From positions 45,425,776 to 45,489,775 of the forward strand of contig NC_052349.1 of NCBI RefSeq assembly GCF_009727055.1: DNA of 64,000 nucleotides, given 5' to 3'. The stretch is from Benincasa hispida. Its lineage: Eukaryota > Streptophyta > Magnoliopsida > Cucurbitales > Cucurbitaceae. The notes beneath the pieces are model-generated. The model did no database searches, had not been told where the DNA came from, and saw nothing but the letters and a program-made list of their open reading frames with translations. The translations under genes and the position numbers were made by a program. Below are positions 1 through 8,439 of this stretch, one piece after another (within the stretch, counting starts at the first letter, position 1; every line of letters begins with the position of its first letter).

Positions 1-571
1 TTTTTTTTAAAGAAAAAAGTTATATTATTCTAATGGACTTGCTTTTTGCAAAAATAAAAGATCACCCTCCCATGGTCATGACTTTATAAATGGCACTTAT
101 TCCATCATGTACAATCACACTAATTTGCTTACCATTCATTTTAGTAGATGTATTTAAATGTTTAATTTTAATTATATGTTTTTAATAAATTTTAAATTTA
201 ATCTTTAATATTTATTATTATTGATTTTTTTAAAAAAAATTGTTAAAACATCTTCGCTATAAAATTTGTAACTATATTCAAATAATATATCTTTTGACAG
301 GAAAATTATTATTGTTATATAAAAATTAACCTTGAAATATCAAATTTAAGATTTAGTAGAGATTTAAATTATATTTCAAAATAAGTTTTAAAAACATTTG
401 TTGAACTTTTTAAACACTATAAAAATAATAAAACAACAAAATGAGACAAAATGATGGTCGGAGGTAGGAGTGCAACAGAAAATTGAAAAATCAAATCAAT
501 CGGCTAGTTCGATTTGATTTTTAATATAAAATTAGATATATTGATCTGTATTTGTAGAAAACAAAAAATTT

Positions 572-841
572 AAACCATTTTGTTTTTTTGTTTTTTTACA
601 GGTTAAACTTATTTTTATTTCAATTTCTTATAAATAATTTGTTTCTTTCTTATGTCCAACGGTTGAATTTTTAACTAAAATCCAAAAACAAAATTTTAAA
701 ACTTTTTTTTTTAGTTTTTAAAATATAGCTTGTTTTTTAAAAAGTAGATAATAAATGTAAAAAAAAAAATTTAGAGGTAGAAGTAGTGTCTATAGACTTA
801 ATTTTTAAAAACAAAAAACCAAAAATCAAATATTTACGTAT
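572..841. mobile_element. Foldback MITE, copy a
   Basis: A non-coding element of about 270 bp whose ends are T-rich (aaaccattttgttttt) and A-rich (caaaaaaccaaaaatcaaat), so the two ends are rough inverted repeats. The interior has the same order of landmarks as the next copy (Tatgtccaacggttgaatt, then a run of Ts, then gtagataataaa, then gtgtctatagacttaa). It abuts copy b head-to-tail. No protein is encoded. The family looks like a common cucurbit foldback MITE; the outer boundary is approximate because the ends are low complexity. Confidence 0.5.
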
Positions 842-1131
842 CGTTTGATAGCTATTTGATTTTTGTTTTTGTTTTTGAAAATTAAGCTTATTTCATCTAT
901 ATTTCTTACATGATTTGTATCTTTTCTAGGTACGATAGTTGAATCCTTAGCTAATTTCTAAAAACAAAAACAACTTTTTAAAAGCTACTTTTTTTAGTTC
1001 TCAAAATTTGACTTGATTTTTTAAATTATTGGTGAAAATTAGATAATAAAAATAAAACTTTGGAGATAAAAATAGTGTTTGTAGGCTTAATTTTCAAAAA
1101 CAAAAATAAAAAATAAAATGATTACGAAACG
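842..1131. mobile_element. Foldback MITE, copy b
   Basis: About 290 bp with degenerate terminal inverted repeats. It opens cgtttgatagctatttgatt and closes with its approximate reverse complement ending gattacgaaacg. The inner arms gaaaattaagctta and taggcttaattttc continue the inverted symmetry. It follows copy a with no spacer, sharing the cgtttga end. It has no coding capacity; any short open frames across it are an effect of AT richness. Confidence 0.6.
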
Positions 1132-1464
1132 AAATCTTATCCTCGATTTGGAACGAATGAACAAGCTTAGTTTCAAAAGAAGGTTTAGTTGTTATTATTA
1201 TTTTTTTTTAAAGAAAGAAATGATTATTTTATTAATATTAAACACGGCGGATCACGAAAGGAAAGGCATGAGAATCTTGCTTCCGAATTATATATATATA
1301 TATATTAAAAACAACAAAAATCACATAAATCCAAAATACAAAAAAGGATGGAAAAAAACCTCCATTAATTAATTATTCTCTTTTTTATTTTTCCTTAACA
1401 GAAATCAACAAAGCCAAAACGAAAATATTAAAATCGAAGAAGAAATAAATGATGGAATTCTTAC

Positions 1465-1650
1465 CGTCTCCGACTGGAAACTGAAGAAAACGACCTGAAA
1501 CGGCCTCTGAGAAGACCATTACCGATAATCTCAATCTCTCTAAAAAAATCAAAAATCAACGGTCACGATCGTTTCCATCACAAAAGAGAGGAAAAAAAAA
1601 GGAATCAGCAATAAACTAATTAAAAGGAACCTGGCGAAGGATCGGAGCAT
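1465..1650 (-). CDS. First two coding exons of a putative mitochondrial-protein gene (partial)
   Basis: On the minus strand an ATG at 1650 opens MLRSFAR. Exon 1 ends at 1631 in CAG|GTTCC. A 91-bp intron with a pyrimidine tract ends in TTTTTTTAG at 1540. Exon 2 (1539-1465) ends GAGACG|GTAAGAA, a strong donor. Joined, the frame stays open for about 31 residues and reads like a mitochondrial presequence: rich in Arg and Ser, no acidic residues after position 10, with the stretch GLLRGRFRSFSSV. The next exon is not visible between 1464 and 1, so it must lie beyond the window or behind a long intron. A second frame, from an ATG at 1808, is also open across the splice but is low complexity. The exon model is inference from splice signals; the mature protein is unknown. 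Upstream ATGs at 1822 and 1808 in the leader could reduce translation. Confidence 0.45.
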
Positions 1651-1922
1651 GACGACGGCGATCGGAGGAAGGGGAGTGAAGGACGACGGCGACGGTGGCG
1701 GAGGGGATGTCGGAGTGTGAAGTTAAAAATGAAGAGATTAAAAGAAGAAAAATGGGAGAATTTAAGGGAAAAGAAAAAGAAGAATTGTGGAGGAGATGTA
1801 ATGAACACGCATTTTCATGCAATCACAGATCAGAGGGAGAGGGAGAGAGAGAGAGAGAGAGAGAAAGAAAGGGAAATTGAAGTTTGAAGCTGAAGTGAAG
1901 AAGGGAACATGGGGCTTATACA
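1651..1922 (-). promoter_or_regulatory. Putative promoter and CT-rich 5' leader of the 1650 gene
   Basis: Reading the minus strand, a TATAAG box lies at 1920-1915. A pyrimidine-rich leader follows, with a CT microsatellite (the GA run at about 1838-1866 on the plus strand), a frequent feature of plant 5' leaders. The segment is clearly GC-richer than its surroundings down to the proposed start codon. Two ATGs (1822 and 1808) precede the proposed start and would act as upstream or alternative starts. Transcription start is inferred near 1885-1895. Confidence 0.4.
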
Positions 1923-2420
1923 AACACCATCTGACCTGTCACTATTTAATCAATGCTTAATTTGTATTATATTAATCATAATTAATCTCAATTTTAGTAG
2001 CATTGTTCTTGAGTTTGATTTTGATTTTGATTTAGGGTTAATAATCTTATTTCTCAGATTTGAATTTTATTTCAATTTAAAAGATTTATATTTTTAATTT
2101 TGATTTTTAAATTAATATTTGCTTTCAATCTTTGATGTTAATGTCTATTATTTAATTTAAAATAATTATGATGTAGAATTTTAAATTTAATTTTAATAGT
2201 AAAACTTTGAGTCATTATGATTATTTTAATTCTTTTGAATTGATTAGCATACATTATTAATAGAGATGATAAGTAGATATTTAGTGAAAAATAAAAAATA
2301 AATGTATAAATCTTAAAGTCTAGGGATGAAATTGAAACAAACTCAAATTTAAAAAGTAAAATTGTAATATTTTGAAATTGATAGACTAAATTGAAACTAA
2401 ATTCAAAATTAAAAAACTAA

Positions 2421-2577
2421 GGTCCCGTTTTGTAACTATTTTGTTTTTTGTTTTTTGTTTTTTAAAATTAAACATATAAACACTATTTCCACCATTAAGT
2501 TTTTTCTTTTTTTATTTACTTTTCACCAATGGTTTAAAAAATCAAGTCAAATTTTAATAACTAAACAAAAAGGTTAG

Positions 2578-2629
<52 letters not shown>

Positions 2630-2750
2630 GGTTAAGAATTCAACTATTGTACTTAAATATGCAAACTATTGTAAAAAATGTGAATGAAATAAACTTAATT
2701 TATATAAAAAAAACACAAATAAAAAATCAAATGGTTTACCAAAGGAGACC
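2421..2750. mobile_element. Foldback MITE, copy c
   Basis: It begins ggtcccgttttgtaactatt and ends with the imperfect reverse complement gtttaccaaaggagacc, the clearest terminal inverted repeat of the four copies. The middle includes a 43-base pure T run (2581-2623), so part of the length is microsatellite growth. There is no coding content. Confidence 0.6.
2581..2623. repeat. Poly-T tract, 43 bases
   Basis: An uninterrupted run of T inside MITE copy c. Its length is likely to vary between individuals and to be unreliable in the assembly. Confidence 0.9.
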
Positions 2751-2761
2751 TAAAATGTAAG

Positions 2762-3057
2762 CCTCTATTTAATAACTATTTTGTTTGTTGTTGTTTTTTT
2801 TTAAGTTAAACATATAAACACTATTTTCACCTCTAAATTTATTTGTTTGTTATATATTTTTTACTAATGGTTAAAAAACCAAAGCCAAAGTTTTAAAAAA
2901 TAAAAAAATAACTTTTTAAAAAAATTGTTTTGCTTTTGAAATTTGGCTAAAAAATTCAATCATCATATTTAAGAAATATGCATATCATTTTAAAAAATAA
3001 GAAAGAAAGAAATTTAATATTCAAAAATAAAAATAATTATATTCAGTAATATTTTGA
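2762..3057. mobile_element. Foldback MITE, copy d
   Basis: It starts cctctatttaataactattttg only about 11 bp after copy c ends and repeats the same internal landmarks (aaacatataaacactatttt, ctaatggttaaaaaac, aatatgcatatcattttaaa). The right end is eroded. With copy c it forms a second head-to-tail pair like copies a and b. Confidence 0.45.
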
Positions 3058-6000
3058 AACTTAAAAATTAAATTGAAGTGGATACAAAATTTAGGGAAAA
3101 AAACCTTTTTCTCCTTGACTGAGTTGTTTTTCATAATAATAGAAGAAAGAGTGATAAGTAGGAATAAAACACAATGAGAAAATTGAATTTGATGGTGGAT
3201 CCCGAGTTAATTTCTTAATGTAAATGGGGGCAGTCTGCTGAAAGTGAAAAGCAGTTATTTTTATGGAAAACATGAAACTTTAAAAAGGACTGTCCTGTAA
3301 AATCAGAAAAAAAAAATTGTGGTTTTTCTTTTCTTCTTTAAGAAATGTTAAAATTTTATAACAAAGACAAATATATATATTTAATTATAAAGTATGTGTA
3401 CGTACAAAATTATAATGTTTTCCAAAAACTGCCTGAATTCGAGAGAAAATCCCATTCATAACATTTTTTTGGTTGGAACCCATTTAAAATAATAATGCAT
3501 TTGTCAACTTCGGGAACGCCTCTCTCTCTCCTCTCTCCTTTTTTTTTTTTTTTTTTTTAAATTTTTTTTTTATGGTCATACTTGCTGATTTTTTATTTTT
3601 ATTTTTTAAAAAAACCACTTTCCAATCTGAGTTCTTTTTTTTTTTTTTTCCAAATATTCTTTTACGAACATTTTTATAATCTTTCACCCATCTACAAGAT
3701 GTGAAATCTAACCTTATGACCACGTTAAAACGTACTAACAATATTTTAAGTGACATCGTCTTAAGAATGACCTTTTTAACCTAACAGTGGCTCGTCTCTG
3801 ACTGGATGATATAGACCAGTGCAACATCATTTTTTCTTGCTTTTTCCATTCAGCCTTGCCTCGCGTGAGCGATATCTAAATCAGCCCGATGCTTTTTCCT
3901 CAACTCTATCCCGATTCAAAAGAAAAAGCGCGATGTATAAATTAAACATAATAAAAAAACCATACAATGTAAGCATAACCCAAATAAAATATGTATATTA
4001 CCTCTATCTCTATTGGTCACTATTTCGGTTACTTGATAACGGTTGGCTGCACATTATTTTGTTGTGTCCCAAATTACCATATCTACCATACTTCTAGGTT
4101 AAACGGTGTTCACTAGCAGATGGAATCTAATTGACCTGTAGCCTACAAACATCAGTTACTATATTAGGTAGCAGGATTACGCCTTTGACGTATTCCAGTA
4201 GATTCTTCCATTTAGACAATATTTTTATCTATCAATTCAAACATAACTTAACTCAGTGAATTCACATCAATTATAATCGTAGAGATCGATGATTCTATCT
4301 TACTTTGGTACATCTTTAATAATAATAAAAAGATCAAGATTGAATACAAGTTTATTTTTAAAATGGAGAATATGTGAGAGAAAAATAGTGATGGATTATA
4401 TAAAAATAATATAATGCGTCCAAATCAAGGGTGTTAATAATTAGATATATTTTGGGAGACAAAAAGGTTAGCGAGCTACTATTATAAAGCATACAATAAT
4501 TAATAATAATATGAAAAGGAGGGTTGGACATGATTCATGAAGTTACAGATAAAATCCAGCTGTAGCACAGTTCAAAATTGGATCAATGTGTTCCACAATA
4601 AATATTATCATGCATATAAATATATATATTTAATATCTATATATATTTAAATTATGGATCATTCGCATGCATTTAATTTTATTTTTTTCTTCTTTTTCCA
4701 ACCGACCATTTGCCTTTTAACATAATTTTAATCGATTATTTTACAACATTATAGAGAGTGATTCATTGTGCTAATTAATTAAATAAATATTCTTATATTT
4801 AAAAGTGGAATTTATTAATAATATTATTGTCTTCTATATAAAGATGTGATTTTATTATTTTGGTACTTAGATTCCAAAGGTATCTATATAATTTATGTTT
4901 AAAATTAAAAAGTATGGAAGAATTATTTTTTTAAAAGTACTGTGAAACTTCAAACGATAATTGATATTTTATCTGCGTACTAGATTGAAAATGAAAAGAA
5001 AGAATAATGAACTTTAAAAGCATGTAATTTTTATATTCGATATTATTGAAATATGAAAAGTTGGAAATGCATTTATTTGTTGTTCAACGATTGTGGAAGT
5101 GGATGATTGAACTATTGACCTTTAGAATGTTGATTGGTTACTTTGTCATTAAACTATGGTCGAATTGAAAAATGATCGAACTTTGACCATAAACTTAATT
5201 AGGGGATTGTATCAATTTGTTCTATAAACTTTTCATTAGTTTTAACCTGAGTGTTACAATTTTCATATTAAACTTAAAAAATGTTATTAAAAAAGTTTGC
5301 TCTTATCGTTTAAAGAATTATAAAACACATATACAATTTGTATAATTTTTTATTAGAGAGAACTAATGTTAGAACTAGCTTATGTCAAATTTTATGAATT
5401 TTGGGAATGTTATTCCACGGTTAATTTTTTGCATGTGTAAAAGTTATTTTTATGCAAAACTTTGTTTCCATTGTTGTTTTTGGGTGGGGGATGGGAAGTA
5501 AATTAGTGAAAATTGAATTAAGAGTTTATAACCTCATAAATTCAAGATCAAAATTGATCTTTTCTAAATTTATGAGGGTAAATTAAACATAAAACATGAA
5601 AATATTTTATTCTTATATTTATGAATTTAAGAGAAACTTTATCTTTTGCAAACACAAAAATAAATTAATAAAATAATTGGCATGAACTCCTCTAAAAGTT
5701 GAAGCACAAAAGTTTAAATCGTCACCTTTCATATGTCATATGGAAGGGGAAGAAAACTTCTTCTCCTCTTCTTTTTTTTTTTTTTTGTTCAAGCTCTAGG
5801 AATTAAATGTTAAATTTCGGTATGTTTCATTTATATCTCAAAGAAAAAAATTAATTTTGTTCTTCAACTTTTAAAACTCGCTAGTTCAAAAAAATATTAT
5901 GCGAGAGTTCCTTTTCATTAATGTAAATTGACGTGCTACAAATATTGTGTAAAAATTAAAAGACATACATATCATTATCTAAACATCATTCACGTAAATT

Positions 6001-6400
6001 AATGTAATAACTTATGCAAAAAAAAAAAATTGATTTTATATATAAATCAAATTATTTTAATGATATATTTTTATAGATGAAATAGTATATTTTGATATCC
6101 TTTTAAATTTTATTACATTAACTGTCACATCAATTTATAATCTTTATCTTAACAAAAGATATATATTTCAAACCAAACTTGAAAGTTGATGGATATTTTT
6201 TAAAACAAATGTCAAACTTTTCAAAAGTAAAAATGAAAGCTTTGGAAATCTAGAGACATAATTGAATATAACCTAGCTACTTTAAAATTCAAAGAAATTT
6301 GGAACAATTTATCTATTCATATAATTTTATTATTTTTTTTAAAGAAAGAATTGAATAAAAAGTTGAATTTTTATATGGATTATTATTTAGTCAACCTTGT
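3058..6400. other. AT-rich intergenic DNA without recognised genes
   Basis: I see no exon-like or conserved coding signal on either strand. Long T runs occur at 3539-3558 and near 3632-3650. A less AT-rich island at about 3780-3950 differs in composition and is treated as a finding. The stretch from 4250 to 6380 is simple AT-rich sequence with stop codons in every frame. Confidence 0.6.
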
Positions 6401-6513
6401 TGTGGAGTGTGTGTTGGCAATCCCATTTTGTTGGGTGTAGTCTATTACATGATATCAAGTACTACCTCTTATTCTTTTTGCTTGGGGACTGGCCATTCAA
6501 CAACTTGCCATTC

Positions 6514-6602
6514 CTATATACACAATAATTCATCCAAAATACTCTCTCTTTCTCTTATTCATGGTCCCCCTCCTAATTCTTTTAATCTTCACTCATAAAG
6601 CT
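6514..6602 (+). promoter_or_regulatory. Promoter-like segment running into an assembly gap
   Basis: A TATA-like ctatatac (6514-6521) is followed at about 30 bp by a CT-rich leader (actctctctttctc). An ATG at 6561 opens a 14-codon frame beginning MVPLLILLIF, hydrophobic like the start of a signal peptide. The frame is cut by the 15-N gap. After the gap I find no continuation, so this may be a chance arrangement or the start of a gene lost in the gap. Confidence 0.25.
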
Positions 6603-6617
6603 NNNNNNNNNNNNNNN
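6603..6617. other. Assembly gap (15 N)
   Basis: Fifteen consecutive N bases; the true gap length is unknown. Confidence 0.95.
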
Positions 6618-7392
6618 CCCTCTTTTTGAGAATTACATGTTTTGTCACTTGTCAATTAAATCAAACAGATTCCCCATTGATCTACATTTTTTTTCTTTCC
6701 CTTCCATCATATAACATATAAAAAATATATAACATACATTTCATAATAATTTTACATTACAATCGATGCTCTCATGCTGTGGCCGATAATACAACGACCT
6801 TTATGCCAGTCGAACTATGTTTATATTGGCATAATCTTTTTTTTTTACAATCATGAGTTATTTAGTTAATAAATTTCTAGTTATATTATAAATATAGTCA
6901 TTATAATTAGTTAAGCTCGATTTAGATATGACTATCATCTTAAGAGTTTTGATTTCGTATATGTAGTTTGGACTTCAATTTCAAATTGGTTACGATAGTT
7001 TTTGTTAGATATTATGTGTTGGCAACATTTGTTTAAGTTTCACATATGTTTTTTGAGATGTTTCTGCATTAGTGGTTTTCTGACAAAGGTATGTTTTCTC
7101 GAAATGTTAATTCTGCAAAAATACTTTCCTTTTTGGAATTTCCTATCAGTAGTATTTTCACAAATTTCTTTGCTTTTATGTGTGCAACTGCTTTAGAAGC
7201 TGAGGTTGCTCATTTTTTTTTCTATTGTGCATATTTAAGGTCTCTTAGTCCTTCACCTAGGGTTGGTTATTTTGTGTGAAAATGTTATTATGTTTTAGCA
7301 TTGTGGTGTGTATCCGGTCGCGACTAGAGTGTTCAATCTTGGAAAGAAGAAAGTTAGTTGCACTGTTCGGAGACATACTCCAAGCTACTCAT
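6618..7392. other. Intergenic DNA, nothing recognised
   Basis: It contains short open frames around 7002-7279 rich in Phe, Leu and Cys, without any recognisable domain. I see no splice-site pattern or repeat landmark that would support a gene. Confidence 0.5.
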
Positions 7393-7885
7393 TTTAGGGA
7401 ATGAAATTCCCGCAGCGAAAGCAAGTGATCGCATTTGTGTCTTAGAATTACATTTTGGAACTTGAAATTAAATAGAGAACGATGGAAACATGAATAAACA
7501 TACATAAGCCTAAAGCATGCATTTCTACTACAAATTACAGAGAAGAAAGGGATGGAGATAGACATATCCTTGAAGATCCATTTCTTCTCGAATTCCTCTT
7601 CGACAACATGATCACGAAAAAAATCTCCTTCTCACAAACACTGCTTCACAGAAGACCTCGAACACAGTAAGATGACACCACCACACTGATTACCTTGTTA
7701 TTCTCAAGGTGAGAATCAAAGAGAGTCGTGGGCTTCCTTGGTTAATTTTGGTGAAAGGGAAAAGAGAGTTTTGAAAAAGAATTTGGCAGAGAAAGAAGAT
7801 GAAAAAGTTAAATGAGAGAGCTTTTTGTGTAAAATGATTTCATGTATCAATCAATACCTCAACTCCTCTGTTTACGGCCCTTTAA
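7393..7885 (-). mobile_element. Copia LTR fragment (3' half), minus orientation
   Basis: About 490 bp that align along their length with the end of the LTR at 18238-20224. Shared landmarks are tagggaat...attc near the terminus, gcatacataagcct, ttctcgaattcct, tgattaccttgttattctcaa and caatacctcaactcctctgt. Only the downstream part of the LTR is present. At 7886 it joins directly to RNase H coding sequence of a different copia element without the upstream LTR half or a polypurine tract, so the junction is a deletion or illegitimate recombination. Confidence 0.75.
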
Positions 7886-8439
7886 GATGTAGATTTCCGG
7901 GAATCCCTATCAGTATGAAAATCAGAGTCAGTGTATCTTGTAAGGATCAAATCCTTAGCTCCATACACAAGTATGTAGTCTCTCATTCTTCGAAGATACT
8001 TGATGATGGTTTTAATATTGTCCAGTGATCTAATCCTGGATTAGATTGATATCTACCGATAATCCCCACTACATAGCAAATGTCAAGTCTAGTACATAAC
8101 ATTGCATATATTAGGCTGCTAACAGCCAATATGTATGAGATACATCTCATTTCCTCAACCAGATGTCTTAGGACACTTTTATTTAGACAATACAAACCTA
8201 TGCCTGGAAGGTAATAAACCCCTTTTGGAATTGTGCATCGAATATTTGACAAGCATCTTGTCAATATAAGATGCCTGAGACAAGGTTAGCATTTTGTTCT
8301 TACGACTCCTGATGATTTGGATCCTTAGAGAAAACTGCCCCTCTCCTAAATCTTTCATTTATAATTGGGTTGCTAACAATGTTTAATATTTATCAGTAGA
8401 CCTACATCATTCCTAGTGAGTAGGACATCGTCCACATAC
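7886..8439 (-). pseudogene. Copia pol remnant: end of RT and RNase H region
   Basis: Translated on the minus strand it shows the start of YVDDVLL at the upper end, then the RT-RNase H connection. That region has KGVYYLPG, a block around SYILAVSSLIYAMLCTRLDICY and the block YQSNPGLDHW typical of copia pol. Stops and frameshifts are frequent between 8280 and 8430. It continues the RT segment that resumes at 11327: the intervening 2.88 kb is an inserted solo LTR. The related pol at 62.6-64 kb carries the same blocks without this insertion. Confidence 0.85.

Noticed and set aside
1695..1880. Plus-strand frame rich in Glu, Arg and Lys
   Set aside because: It is the complement of the CT-rich leader of the minus-strand gene and ends in a GA microsatellite translated as RERERE.
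3484..3756. Lys-rich minus-strand frame
   Set aside because: Translation of long T runs on the plus strand; low complexity.
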